From the NCBI RefSeq assembly GCF_014385195.1, contig NZ_JACRTG010000029.1:104095-168094 (forward strand): 64,000 bases of DNA. Reading direction: 5' to 3'. Shown here piece by piece: positions 26,257 to 35,628 of this stretch. Source of the DNA: Paratissierella segnis. GTDB taxonomy: Bacteria; Bacillota; Clostridia; Tissierellales; Tissierellaceae. A program made the position numbers and the translations under genes. The number at the start of each line of letters is the position of its first letter. Position 1 is the first letter of the stretch. Under the pieces are notes generated by a model. That model ran no database searches. It was not told the DNA's origin and saw only the letters and a list, made by a program, of their open reading frames with translations.

Positions 26257-26823
26257 TCATCTGGCTGTCATCTGCCTTTTCATCTTCTCTAATGCATTTG
26301 TCTTGGTATTTACTATCGTCCTATATGTCACACCCATTCTCTTAGCTATTTCAGGTATCGAATACCCTTCAAAGTAGAAATATATGATTACCTCCCTTTG
26401 CCTTTCTGTCAAAGACGCTAGAGCATATCTTATTTCTTCCAATTCTTCTGTTTTTAAAATCTCTTCCAATATCTCCCCATCTTCAGACTCCAATACATCT
26501 ATCAATTCCTGATCTTCATCTTCTCCAATGGAAGTGTTGAGAGAAAGCGTAATTTTTTCTTTATGCTTATTCAAATATAAAAATTTGAGCTTTATCTTAA
26601 CATATCCTAAAAAATACACCCCTTTTGATTCATCATAATCCTTTATACATTCAAGCACAACAAGTCTGCCTTCTTGAATCAAGTCATCATAATCCATAAT
26701 TTTGTTATAATATCTTCTTATAGAAGAAATTATCAGTGGATTTAATTTCTCAATTATCAATTGTGTACTTTTAGTATCACCTTCCCTTGCTTTTGCCAAT
26801 AAATCATCTAATTCTTTATACAT
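26257..26823 (-). CDS. Sigma-70-family RNA polymerase sigma factor, possibly UviA-like
   Basis: 188 residues with region 2 (MDYDDLIQEGRLVVLECIKD, then YFLGYVKIKLKFLYL) and region 4 (SLTERQREVIIYFYF, YSIPEIAKRMGVTYRTIVNT) separated by an acidic linker; no region 3. This is the small clostridial alternative sigma type (TcdR/BotR/UviA size). No anti-sigma gene is adjacent. Ribosome site AGGAGGAAAT. A perfect LexA box lies about 100 bp upstream, which recalls SOS-controlled UviA; that parallel is inference. Confidence 0.88.
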   Translation of the reverse strand: MYKELDDLLAKAREGDTKSTQLIIEKLNPLIISSIRRYYNKIMDYDDLIQEGRLVVLECIKDYDESKGVYFLGYVKIKLKFLYLNKHKEKITLSLNTSIGEDEDQELIDVLESEDGEILEEILKTEELEEIRYALASLTERQREVIIYFYFEGYSIPEIAKRMGVTYRTIVNTKTNALEKMKRQMTAR

Positions 26824-26921
26824 ATTTCCTCCTAATAGAGGCTAGCCTTTTTTGTTATTCCTAGGTAAGGTGAGTATATAAAAATCTTTAAAAAAATAGA
26901 AAAATAAAATTTAAAAGTCTT

Positions 26922-26935
26922 CGAACATACGTTCC
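26922..26935. promoter_or_regulatory. LexA (DinR) SOS box
   Basis: CGAACATACGTTCC matches every position of the Gram-positive LexA box consensus CGAACRNRYGTTYC. It lies in the 204-bp divergent region between the sigma-factor gene and the 42-aa ORF, and could repress either. Confidence 0.8.
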
Positions 26936-27027
26936 CCTTTCTTGATTTATTTTCCCTGATAATGGCTGAATACTATTTTGAACATTATCCAATAATATAA
27001 TTAAATACTAAAATGGAGGTTTTTTTA

Positions 27028-27156
27028 ATGGATAAGAATAATTTAGACCAATTGAAAATAGCAGATATATCTGAAAATGAATTGAAGCAAGTCAAAGACT
27101 TAGAGGGTCAATTGGACGATAAATACTATATAGTAGCTTTTGAAAAAGAAGAATAA
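27028..27156 (+). CDS. 42-aa acidic small protein divergent from the sigma gene
   Basis: Reads MDKNNLDQLKIADISENELK and ends VAFEKEE; acidic, soluble, helical. It has a good ribosome site (TGGAGGTTTTTTTA) and is followed immediately by a strong terminator, which supports a real, single-gene transcript. No family recognised. Sharing the intergenic LexA box with a sigma factor suggests a regulatory or stress role (inference). Confidence 0.65.
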   Translation: MDKNNLDQLKIADISENELKQVKDLEGQLDDKYYIVAFEKEE

Positions 27157-27158
27157 AA

Positions 27159-27208
27159 AAAGGTTATGCCATTATTTGTGAGTAGATACAAATAGTGACA
27201 TAACTTTT
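27159..27208 (+). terminator. Terminator of the 42-aa gene
   Basis: Long hairpin in which GTTATG and CATTATTTGT pair with ACAAATAGTG and CATAAC around the loop GAGTAGAT, followed by TTTTAT. Confidence 0.75.
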
Positions 27209-27473
27209 ATAACCTGAGATCCTTCGATAGCAATGCTTATCCTGCTCGTCTCAGGATGACAACAGCAGTGATTATTCTGCCCCTTAGATTGCCAACTGTA
27301 TTTCTATCCACAAAGCTCGGCCCCAGCAACTCTTCACTCTTAGTTCTTCACTCTTAACTATCTTTAAAACCGGAGATCCTTCGAAAGCAGTGCTTATACT
27401 GCCCAGCTCAGGACGACCCAAGGGTCGATTGTGATTTGTGATTTGTGATTTGTGAATTGTGAATTGTGAATTG
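27209..27473. repeat. Composite repeat block with terminal octamer array
   Basis: Contains GAGATCCTTCGATAGCAATG, CTCAGGATGACAACAGCAGT, CACAAAGCTCGGCCCCAGC and a second CCGGAGATCCTTCG segment. At 27427-27473 it ends in six tandem units (three GTGATTTT-like, three GTGAATTT-like) that run up to the aldo/keto reductase stop. No gene seen. Confidence 0.8.
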
Positions 27474-27477
27474 ATCT

Positions 27478-28488
27478 TTAATAGTGGCTTGCTACATTTT
27501 TAAGCATTTCAATTATTGGTAGATTATACGGACATCTGCTTTCACATTCACCACATTCTATACAATCACCGGCATTTACTTCAAAAGAACTATATCTTGC
27601 TATAGCCCAATCCTGTAGATTATATCTTGTGTAATAAGCATCTATTGTAAAATTCAAGGGAATATCTATTCCAACAGTACAAGGTGCACAGTAGCCACAT
27701 CTCCTGCAAAATTCAGTCCCCAATCCTGCTGCTTCCTTTTCCAATAATTTTCTTTCATCATCGCTTAGCTTCCTAAGTTCGTTCCCGGCTTTTGCATTTT
27801 CAATTACCTGTTCAACTGAATCCATACCCGGTATAACAACGGAAATATTTGGATTTTCCAGTATAAATCTCATAGCAAGTTCTCCATTTGAAAGTGCTCC
27901 GCCTGCCATAGGCTTCATTATAATTACACCCATATTATTTTCCCTAGCCTTTTCAAATATGGGCTCTCCTTGTCTTTCAACAGCATTGTATGGAAATTGA
28001 ATTGTTGAAAATTCACCTGTATCTATGGCAATGTCCAATAAATCCGCACTATGACTGGTGATGCCGATTTCTTTTATTAATCCTTTTCCCTTGGATTCCT
28101 TTAATGCTTGTAAAGCTCCGCCTTCTGCCAACACTTTGTCCAATGTTTCCTTGTCAGCAATATTATGAAATTGAAAAAGGTCTATATAATCAGTTTTTAA
28201 TAGTTTCAAGCTCGTATGCAATTCTTCAAGTATTCCATCATAAGTTCTATTCATGGATTTCGTAGCTAATATAAATTTATCCCTTCCCAATACTTCTAAA
28301 GCATGCCCAATCAATGCTTCGCTTTGCCTATATCCTCTTGCCGTATCTACAAAATTTATTCCTTGATTTAGAGCCTCTTTCAAAAGTTGAACAGCAGTAT
28401 CTTCATCCACTCTTTGAATTGGAATACCGCCAAATCCTACTATAGATACTTCATAATTTGTTTGCCCAAGAATTCTTTTTTTCATCAT
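27478..28488 (-). CDS. Aldo/keto reductase with C-terminal 4Fe-4S domain
   Basis: 336 residues. The AKR barrel (FVDTARGYRQSEALIGHAL, LATKSM, DLFQFHNI; catalytic Tyr in RGYRQ) is followed by a ferredoxin-like tail with CRRCGYCAPC, and CIECGECESRCP near the end, enough cysteines for two clusters. Electrons may therefore come from ferredoxin-type donors rather than only NAD(P)H. Two consecutive ATGs after GGAGG give starts 3 bp apart. Substrate unknown. Confidence 0.9.
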   Translation of the reverse strand: MMKKRILGQTNYEVSIVGFGGIPIQRVDEDTAVQLLKEALNQGINFVDTARGYRQSEALIGHALEVLGRDKFILATKSMNRTYDGILEELHTSLKLLKTDYIDLFQFHNIADKETLDKVLAEGGALQALKESKGKGLIKEIGITSHSADLLDIAIDTGEFSTIQFPYNAVERQGEPIFEKARENNMGVIIMKPMAGGALSNGELAMRFILENPNISVVIPGMDSVEQVIENAKAGNELRKLSDDERKLLEKEAAGLGTEFCRRCGYCAPCTVGIDIPLNFTIDAYYTRYNLQDWAIARYSSFEVNAGDCIECGECESRCPYNLPIIEMLKNVASHY

Positions 28489-28538
28489 ATGCCTCCAATA
28501 TTTTCTTCCTTACTGTATTTTATTATACTTAATAGACG

Positions 28539-28589
28539 AAAAAAGGCAACTAAGGGAAAGCCCTAATTTACATGCAGTTACTGCCTTTC
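28539..28589 (-). terminator. Terminator overlapping the end of the first murJ-like gene
   Basis: On the minus strand AAAGGCA...AACT pairs with AGTTGCCTTT (small bulge), enclosing an inner AGGG/CCCT hairpin, followed by TTTTTTC. The 5' arm is the last codons of the 28578-30083 gene. Confidence 0.55.
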
Positions 28590-30083
28590 TATCCTCCAAA
28601 TAATTCTACCAAAAATGGCTATACCGGGTAATGCCGATATCAATATTAAAACTAGATTACCTATAAGAGTATTTCCAAATACTCCGGATAATAATGTATA
28701 TATTATAGTAATAATCAATGCCATAATTATTCCAGCTAAAATATATTTGCACAATTTCATAAACATATCCTTCCATAGTATAAATTTGAGCTTAAAATTC
28801 AAACTGCATATTCCATAGATGGCTGTTATAATTACAGATAAGGAAGTACCTAACGCTATGCCCTTCGCACCTATTATCTTAATTAATAAGTAATTAAGAA
28901 TGACATTCATTACCAATGACATTATTCCAAATATAATTGGCGACTTTAAATCACGGATTGCATAAAATATCCTTATCAGCAACAATATCATGCTAGTCCC
29001 AATAATTCCTATAGCATAATATCGCAAGAAACCCGCCGTAATAATTGTCGCATCATATCCGAAATCTCCTCTTTCATAGAATAACCTGACAATAGGCACT
29101 GACAATGTTATAAGAATTATAGCCACAGAAATAGCAATTAGTGCTATTATTTTTAAGCTATCATTTATAGTCTGTTTCAAATTCTTGTACTCATTATCAT
29201 CATAGTTTTCTGCAAGAATAGGATATATTGCAATTACAAACGCAGCAATAAATATTCCCACTATTAAGGTTATTATATCGTTTGCATAATTTAGTTGTGC
29301 TATAGTGCCTTTCTCTAGGACTGAACCCATGGTCTTATTAACGGTTAGGATGATTTCATTGATTACGATATTTATCATCACGGGTAAGAGAAAAGTAAGA
29401 GTCCCGGTAAATTGCTTATCTCTTAATGCTATATAAAATTTATATTTATAGCCATCTTTTAAACAGGCTTTATAAACTATATAAATTTGAGCTATTATCG
29501 CAATTATACCTGCTATCATTAATCCTTCCAAACCAAAATATTTAGACAAAGCAACTAAATATATTATGTATATAAGAGGATTTGCTACCCCTGATTTTGG
29601 TCCTGCTTTGAACCTATGAAGACTTTGGAGATAGCCAAGTAAAATTGCTCTTATAAACTCAAAAGTCACAATAAAAATGCCTATCCTAAATAATTTAACC
29701 CCTCTTAAAAATTCTTCTCCTACTAATCCCGGTCCATGAGCTTTAATTGCAAGTGGAGCTATTATAAATCCAATTAAAATCAAAGTAAGTGAAAGGAGAC
29801 TAAAGCTGTTAATCATATTATTAGCCAATCTATTCCTTCCATCTAGACCTTCTTTTCTGTGGGATTCCTGAAGCTTCGGTACCAATGAAATTGTTAGTCC
29901 TTCGGATATTATCTTTGTCAACAGCATCGTTAAAGAAAATGCAACTAAATAGCTATCCATCTCATAGTTTGAACCAATATAATATGCCAATAATATTCCC
30001 TTAAAAAAAGTTAAAACCCTAGCAATTATTCCATAGGATACGATACTCAATACTGACTTTTTAATTTTATTCAACGTTACCAT
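28578..30083 (-). CDS. murJ: MurJ/MviN-family lipid flippase (copy 1)
   Basis: 501 residues, about 14 TM segments, MATE/MVF superfamily. Matching parts are SYGIIARVLTFFKGILLAYYIGSNYEMD, EGLTISLVPKLQ and VPIVRLFYERGDFG. MurJ moves lipid II across the membrane for peptidoglycan synthesis; SpoVB- or polysaccharide-exporter-type relatives are the alternative. A second, only moderately similar copy lies at 36629-38170, so one may serve a specialised polymer. The ribosome site is weak (AAAGGC). Confidence 0.82.
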   Translation of the reverse strand: MVTLNKIKKSVLSIVSYGIIARVLTFFKGILLAYYIGSNYEMDSYLVAFSLTMLLTKIISEGLTISLVPKLQESHRKEGLDGRNRLANNMINSFSLLSLTLILIGFIIAPLAIKAHGPGLVGEEFLRGVKLFRIGIFIVTFEFIRAILLGYLQSLHRFKAGPKSGVANPLIYIIYLVALSKYFGLEGLMIAGIIAIIAQIYIVYKACLKDGYKYKFYIALRDKQFTGTLTFLLPVMINIVINEIILTVNKTMGSVLEKGTIAQLNYANDIITLIVGIFIAAFVIAIYPILAENYDDNEYKNLKQTINDSLKIIALIAISVAIILITLSVPIVRLFYERGDFGYDATIITAGFLRYYAIGIIGTSMILLLIRIFYAIRDLKSPIIFGIMSLVMNVILNYLLIKIIGAKGIALGTSLSVIITAIYGICSLNFKLKFILWKDMFMKLCKYILAGIIMALIITIIYTLLSGVFGNTLIGNLVLILISALPGIAIFGRIIWRIERQ

Positions 30084-30135
30084 TTAATATATGCCTTTCT
30101 AAAATATACTTAACATAATTACATATTATATCAAA

Positions 30136-30719
30136 ACAATTCACAATTCACAATTCACAATTAAAAGCGCTAGCCGTCATTCTAAATATAATGAAGAATC
30201 CCTACTATATTAGGATTCACAATAAAATGGGATCCTGCTGTTCACTCAAGGATGACACGAGCAGTGATTATACTGCCTTTGAACAATGCACAGGTCACAA
30301 CTTAATTCAATTCACAATTCACAGTTCACAATTACTTGGGTAGAGCTTTAGGGTCTTTAAAGAGGAAGATCCTTGATTCATCTTATGCAGGATAATCACT
30401 GCAGGAGTCATTCTAGAACGTAGTGAAGAATCCCATGTTTGTATGTATTAAAAAATAGTAGGGATCCTAATGGGCGGATAGAGTCATCCGCCCCTACGAA
30501 TGACACGAGCAACTCTTCACTGTCTTAAAACCGGAGATTCTTCGATAGCAAAAATTATCCTGTCCGTCTCAGAATGACAAGGTCGGAGATTACCTATTAC
30601 TTTTTACTTATTAACTATCTTTTCTCTCTTCACTATTTTTCAACTGCTGTTCACTGTTACTTATTCACTGCTTCTCTCTTCCCTATCTTTTAATTGTGCA
30701 TTGTGAATTGTGAATTGTT
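30136..30719. repeat. 584-bp composite element with inverted terminal octamer arrays
   Basis: The left end (30136-30162) is tandem CAATTCACAATTCAC; the right end (30691-30719) is the inverse, ATTGTGAATTGTGAATTG. A further array is internal (30307-30333). The core holds AGTGAAGAATCCCATG, GGGATCCTAATGGGCGGAT, the GGCGGATAGAGTCATCCGCC motif and CCGGAGATTCTTCG. No gene or long ORF. Structure resembles a non-autonomous (MITE-like) element or a nest of several. Confidence 0.75.
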
Positions 30720-30849
30720 CGAATAAGTATTGCCTATGGATAATATAATGAAATGAGCCGTACTATATAAAAGCTATAAGACAAAAAAATCAAAAAATCG
30801 CATAATTTAGTATTAAGTTTGTCAATTTTTAGAGTATTCGATTTTCTTC

Positions 30850-30878
30850 TTGTAATTTTCGCTTGAATCTGCTAAACT
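30850..30878 (+). promoter_or_regulatory. Promoter of oppA
   Basis: TTGTAA (30850-30855), 17-bp spacer, TAAACT (30873-30878), about 48 bp before the start codon. Four of six matches in each box. Confidence 0.5.
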
Positions 30879-30926
30879 AATAAAAAATGTACTAATATTA
30901 AAAAATTAAAAAGGGGGAAATTTTTA

Positions 30927-32600
30927 ATGAGCAAGAAGTTTTTTGTGCTTATGAGCATATTATTAGTTGCAGCGATGGTTTTTACAGGGTGTAGTAAACC
31001 TGCAGATGCACCTGAGGTAGCAACTCCAGACGCACCAACAGATGAACCAGCACCGGAACCAACAGGAGAAAAAATCCTAAGGGCTAATAACGCCAGCGAA
31101 CCTGGATCCTTAGACCCGGCATTGGCTCAAGGAACCCATGAATCATGGGTATTAGACCACTCCTTTGAAGGTCTTATGAAGCTGGACCAAGAAGGACACG
31201 TTGCATCAGGTATGGCTGAAGACTACAAAATATCTGATGACTTTTTAACTTATACCTTTACCCTAAGAGATGGTATTAAATGGTCAAATGGTGATCCGGT
31301 TACAGCAGAAGACTTTGAATTTGCTTGGAAGAGAGCTATTGACCCAGAACTTGCAGCTGATTATGCTTTCCAAATTGCAGACTATGTTAAAGGCGGAAAT
31401 GCATATCTTTCAGGAGAAGGTTCACTGGATGACGTAGCAATAAAAGCTTTGGATGATAAAACATTGGAAGTAACATTAGAAGCTCCAACAGCTTATTTCT
31501 TAGAATTAACTGCATTCTATACTTATTATCCGGTTAACAAAAATGTAGTTGAGGCTAATCCTGATTGGGCTAAATCAGCTGATACTCATGTATCAAATGG
31601 ACCTTTCTACTTAACGGAATGGGAACATGATGCAAGCCTAAAGATGAGAAAAAATGATAACTACTATGACGCAGACAAGGTACACCTTGATGGTATTGAT
31701 CTAACAATCATCGATGATGAAAATACTACATGGCAAGCATATGAAGGCGGAGAATATGATTTATTATTACCTATCCCTCAAGCCGTAGTAGCAAAGATGA
31801 AGGACGAAGGCAATCCGGAATTAGTCCTAGGCGGAGAAGTTGGAACATATTACTTCAACTTAAATAACGATGTAAAACCTTTTAACAATGCTAAAGTAAG
31901 AAAAGGATTATCATATGCATTGGATAAGGCTACAATCACAGATAAGATTGCTCAAGGTGGTCAAATGCCCGCTGAAGGCGTTGTACCATTTGGAATGTTC
32001 GATGAAGACGGCAAAGAATACAGAGATAAAGTCGGCAATTTAATCCCATATGACTTAGATCTAGCTAAAAATCTATTTGAAGAGGGATTAGCTGAAGAAG
32101 GCATGACAATTGATGATTTCAACAGCAAGGGGTTCGTATTATTATACAACACTCAAGAATCTCATAAGAAAATAGCACAAGCTGCTCAAGAAATGTGGAG
32201 AACAAATCTTGGTATCGAAATCGGACTTGAAAATGTAGATTTCCAAGTTAAGCTTGACAGAGAAAAAGCAGGAGATTACGATATTTCCAGAGCAGGATGG
32301 ATTGGCGACTATATGGATCCTATGACATTTATTGACTTATGGTACAGTAAATCCAGTTTTAATGATGCAAATTACAACAATCCGAAATATGATGAATTGG
32401 TTTTAAAAGCAAAATCAACAGCAGATCAAAAGGTACGATTTGAAGCTATGAGAGAAGCTGAGAATATACTAATGGACGAAATGCCAATCGTTCCGGTATA
32501 CTTCTACACTCAACCTTATGCTCAAAAACCTTATGTAACAGGAGTTTATAAACCTCTTGTAAACTATCCAAGATTAACATACGCTGATATAAATAAATAA
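30927..32600 (+). CDS. oppA: Oligopeptide-binding lipoprotein OppA
   Basis: 557 residues, SBP_bac_5 family. Lipoprotein signal ends VFTGC, then a Pro/Glu/Ala linker to about residue 45. Diagnostic sequences: NNASEPGSLDPALAQGTHES, SNGDPVTAEDFEFAWKRAIDP, FSNGPFYLTEW-type region (VSNGPFYLTEWEHD), SRAGWIGDYMDPMTFIDLW, which are OppA signatures. It captures extracellular peptides for the oppBCDF transporter downstream. Ribosome site AAGGGGGAAA. Confidence 0.95.
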   Translation: MSKKFFVLMSILLVAAMVFTGCSKPADAPEVATPDAPTDEPAPEPTGEKILRANNASEPGSLDPALAQGTHESWVLDHSFEGLMKLDQEGHVASGMAEDYKISDDFLTYTFTLRDGIKWSNGDPVTAEDFEFAWKRAIDPELAADYAFQIADYVKGGNAYLSGEGSLDDVAIKALDDKTLEVTLEAPTAYFLELTAFYTYYPVNKNVVEANPDWAKSADTHVSNGPFYLTEWEHDASLKMRKNDNYYDADKVHLDGIDLTIIDDENTTWQAYEGGEYDLLLPIPQAVVAKMKDEGNPELVLGGEVGTYYFNLNNDVKPFNNAKVRKGLSYALDKATITDKIAQGGQMPAEGVVPFGMFDEDGKEYRDKVGNLIPYDLDLAKNLFEEGLAEEGMTIDDFNSKGFVLLYNTQESHKKIAQAAQEMWRTNLGIEIGLENVDFQVKLDREKAGDYDISRAGWIGDYMDPMTFIDLWYSKSSFNDANYNNPKYDELVLKAKSTADQKVRFEAMREAENILMDEMPIVPVYFYTQPYAQKPYVTGVYKPLVNYPRLTYADINK

Positions 32601-32612
32601 TATAAGTAATTG

Positions 32613-32634
32613 GGGACGGTCCTCAAACCGTCCC
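32613..32634 (+). terminator. Hairpin after oppA (partial terminator or RNA stabiliser)
   Basis: GGGACGGT (32613-32620) pairs perfectly with ACCGTCCC (32627-32634), loop 6 nt. The T-run is weak. It probably keeps oppA mRNA in excess over oppBCDF. Confidence 0.6.
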
Positions 32635-32737
32635 TTAAACAAGATTAATAGGGGGTTTATTCCCCATAGAAATGAAGGTCGGGTGAATAATTTCACATCG
32701 ATTTTCTTTTTCAATTATAGAAAAAGGAGAGGTAAAA

Positions 32738-33667
32738 TTGAAAAAGTACCTTTTAAAACGACTTGCAATGTCTATAATCACAATTTGGGCTGTAATAACA
32801 ATTACCTTTTTCCTGATGCATGCAGTTCCCGGAAATCCATTTGCTAAAGAAGGTAAAATGCCAAAGGTTGTATATGACAATCTGCAAAAAAAATATGGGC
32901 TTGATAAACCACTAAGAGAGCAGTATGTAATATATTTAAAGAATGTATTGAAGGGTGACTTCGGCGATTCAATGAAATCCAGAGTTGAAACTGTAAATGA
33001 CATGATAGAAAGAGGTTTTCCTGTATCGGCTCGTATAGGCGCCCAAGCATTGCTTATCGCAATAGTATTTGGTCCCGCCCTTGGAGCATTGGCTGCATTG
33101 TATCAAAACAAATTTCCCGATTATTTTTCGATGGTTCTGGCTATCTTAGGAATATCCGTTCCAAGCTTTATAATGGGGACAATATTTATCCAATTTATAG
33201 CAAAAAATGTGAGTTGGATTCCAATAGGCGGCTGGGGTACTTGGCGTCATACATTGCTTCCATCTTTAGCGCTTGCTATGATGCCGCTTGCTCATATGGC
33301 AAGACTTATGCGTTCCAGCATGCTTGAAGTTTTAGGACAAGATTATATAAAAACTGCACAATCAAAAGGAATCACAAAATCTGCCGTTATTTTAAAGCAC
33401 GCAGTCAGAAACGCTATATTACCTGTTGTGTCTATCCTAGGTACTACTATCTCAAACTTATTGGTAGGTAGCTTTGTTATTGAAAAAATATTTGGAATAC
33501 CCGGACTAGGATCTTTCTTTACCAAATCAATATCCAACCGGGACTATACCCTAATAATGGGTACTACAATCTTTTATGCAATTATTTTAGTAGCTTTGCT
33601 TTTTACTGTTGACCTTGCATATATGTTTATCGACCCTAGAATTAAACTTACTCAGGAGGGACGTTGA
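32738..33667 (+). CDS. oppB: Oligopeptide ABC permease OppB
   Basis: 309 residues, six TM segments. N-terminal LLKRLAMSIITIWAVITITF and HAVPGNPF, and the EAA-type loop DYIKTAQSKGITKSAVILKH, identify the OppB/DppB inner permease. The TTG at 32738 follows AGGAGAGGT. Its stop codon overlaps the oppC start (TGATG). Confidence 0.94.
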   Translation: MKKYLLKRLAMSIITIWAVITITFFLMHAVPGNPFAKEGKMPKVVYDNLQKKYGLDKPLREQYVIYLKNVLKGDFGDSMKSRVETVNDMIERGFPVSARIGAQALLIAIVFGPALGALAALYQNKFPDYFSMVLAILGISVPSFIMGTIFIQFIAKNVSWIPIGGWGTWRHTLLPSLALAMMPLAHMARLMRSSMLEVLGQDYIKTAQSKGITKSAVILKHAVRNAILPVVSILGTTISNLLVGSFVIEKIFGIPGLGSFFTKSISNRDYTLIMGTTIFYAIILVALLFTVDLAYMFIDPRIKLTQEGR

Positions 33668-34611
33668 TGGAAAATAAAATAAAATTAAACCCAAGCATGT
33701 TTGAAAAAGCTACATTGGAAGACAGAAATGCTGAAAAAATTAAACGTCCCAGCATTAAATATTGGCCAGATGTTTGGCGAAGATTAAAACAGAATAAACT
33801 AGCCATGGTTGGCCTTACACTGATTGTTATCATGAGTGTAATGTCAATTGTAGGTACTCATATAAATGAATTTGACTATAAAGAACAGAATTATGGTCTC
33901 ATCAATCAGCCGCCTGACAGTGTTCACTGGTTTGGAACAGACGAATTGGGCAGAGACCTTTTTACAAGAGTATGGCTTGGAACCAGATACTCCTTGATCA
34001 TTGGTGTACTTGCTGCAGCTATTGACTTTGTCATCGGAGTTGTATATGGCGGATTATCCGGTATGGCAAGCAGGCGAGTAGACAGCATAATGATGCGTAT
34101 TGCAGAAGTAATTTATTCAATACCATACTTGCTTATTGTAATACTTTTGTCTGTAGTATTCTCTCAACAAGGGTCGGGAACTTCTATGTTTGTGCTAATC
34201 CTGGCAATGACATTAACTGATTGGGTTCCAATGGCTATACTTGTTAGAGGTCAAGTACTACAGCTTAAGGAATCTGAATACTCATTGGCATCGGAATCAT
34301 TGGGCGGAACAAGGGGATGGATACTAAAGAAACATATTATACCAAATACATTGGGTCCAATACTTGTAAATGTAACACTTACAATCCCTAGGGCAATATT
34401 TGCTGAAGCAACCCTCGGATTTTTAGGATTGGGACTTCAACCACCTAGCCCAAGCTTAGGAAACTTATCAAATGATGGATTAGCAGTAATGCCCGTAGGA
34501 ATATTCTATCAAATATTTATTCCGGCATTGTTTATATCCCTAATTATGTTTTCATTCAACGTATTGGGTGATGGGCTAAGAGATGCATTAGACCCAAGAC
34601 TACGTAAATAA
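33667..34611 (+). CDS. oppC: Oligopeptide ABC permease OppC
   Basis: 314 residues. It has the N-terminal OppC region (WRRLKQNKLAMVGLTLI), HWFGTDELGRDLFTRVW, and the EAA loop SLGGTRGWILKKHIIPN, with six TM segments. The ATG at 33667 overlaps the oppB stop by one base and follows GGAGG; a TTG 3 bp earlier is less likely. Confidence 0.94.
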   Translation: MENKIKLNPSMFEKATLEDRNAEKIKRPSIKYWPDVWRRLKQNKLAMVGLTLIVIMSVMSIVGTHINEFDYKEQNYGLINQPPDSVHWFGTDELGRDLFTRVWLGTRYSLIIGVLAAAIDFVIGVVYGGLSGMASRRVDSIMMRIAEVIYSIPYLLIVILLSVVFSQQGSGTSMFVLILAMTLTDWVPMAILVRGQVLQLKESEYSLASESLGGTRGWILKKHIIPNTLGPILVNVTLTIPRAIFAEATLGFLGLGLQPPSPSLGNLSNDGLAVMPVGIFYQIFIPALFISLIMFSFNVLGDGLRDALDPRLRK

Positions 34612-34623
34612 AGAGGTGGAAAA

Positions 34624-35628
34624 ATGGAAAAAATACTCGAAGTAAAAGACTTGGCCGTATCATTTAAGACATTTTTTGGCGAAGTTGAAGCTGTGAGAGG
34701 AATAAGTTTTGATGTTCACAGAAAAGAAACTATAGCCATTGTAGGTGAGTCAGGATGTGGAAAAAGTGTTACCGCAAACTCTATAATGCAGCTTCTTCCA
34801 ATGCCACCTGCATTCTTTAAGGGTGGGCAAATCCTATTTAATGGTGAAGATATAGTACAAAAAAGTGAAAAAGAAATGCAGCATATACGTGGAAATCAGA
34901 TAGCTATGGTGTTTCAGGATCCAATGACATCACTGAATCCCACAATGAAAATTGGAAAACAAATTGTTGAAGGACTTATGAAACATCAAAAATTATCACA
35001 ATCCGATGCGAGAAATAAAGCTATTGAAATGTTAAATTTAGTGGCAGTACCCCAACCTGAAAAAAGGATAGACCAATATCCTCATGAATTTTCAGGAGGT
35101 ATGAGACAGAGGGTTATGATAGCCTTGGCAATGGTATCAAATCCACAATTATTAATAGCCGACGAGCCTACAACTGCCTTAGATGTAACAGTACAAGCTC
35201 AAATACTGGAACTTATGAAAAATATTCAAGATAAGATGGATATGTCCATCATATTGATTACCCATGACTTGGGTATCGTGGCTGACATGAGCGATAAGGT
35301 AATCGTAATGTATGCAGGGCAAATTATGGAACAAGGGCAAACAGATGAAATATTTAAAAGCCCCAGCCATCCCTATACAAAAAAACTATTGGCAAGTGTT
35401 CCAAGGTTGGATATGAACAGAAGTGAATCACTACATTCCATAGAAGGTACTCCGCCGGATCTATATATTCCTCCAAAGGGATGCCCATTCTATGATAGAT
35501 GTGAAGATGCAATGAAAATATGTAAAGATTATATGCCTGATATTGACAATCATACAAATACACATTATAGCCGTTGTTGGTTAAATCATCCTATGGCTAA
35601 GTCAAAAGCTGAAGGGAGTGAAGCTTAA
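34624..35628 (+). CDS. oppD: Oligopeptide ABC ATPase OppD
   Basis: 334 residues. Walker A GESGCGKSVTANS, signature FSGGMRQRVMIALA, Walker B LLIADEPTTALDVTVQ, and the C-terminal oligo_HPY region with cysteines (GCPFYDRCEDAMKIC) expected in OppD/DppD. Ribosome site AGAGGTGG. It overlaps the oppF start by one base. Confidence 0.95.
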   Translation: MEKILEVKDLAVSFKTFFGEVEAVRGISFDVHRKETIAIVGESGCGKSVTANSIMQLLPMPPAFFKGGQILFNGEDIVQKSEKEMQHIRGNQIAMVFQDPMTSLNPTMKIGKQIVEGLMKHQKLSQSDARNKAIEMLNLVAVPQPEKRIDQYPHEFSGGMRQRVMIALAMVSNPQLLIADEPTTALDVTVQAQILELMKNIQDKMDMSIILITHDLGIVADMSDKVIVMYAGQIMEQGQTDEIFKSPSHPYTKKLLASVPRLDMNRSESLHSIEGTPPDLYIPPKGCPFYDRCEDAMKICKDYMPDIDNHTNTHYSRCWLNHPMAKSKAEGSEA

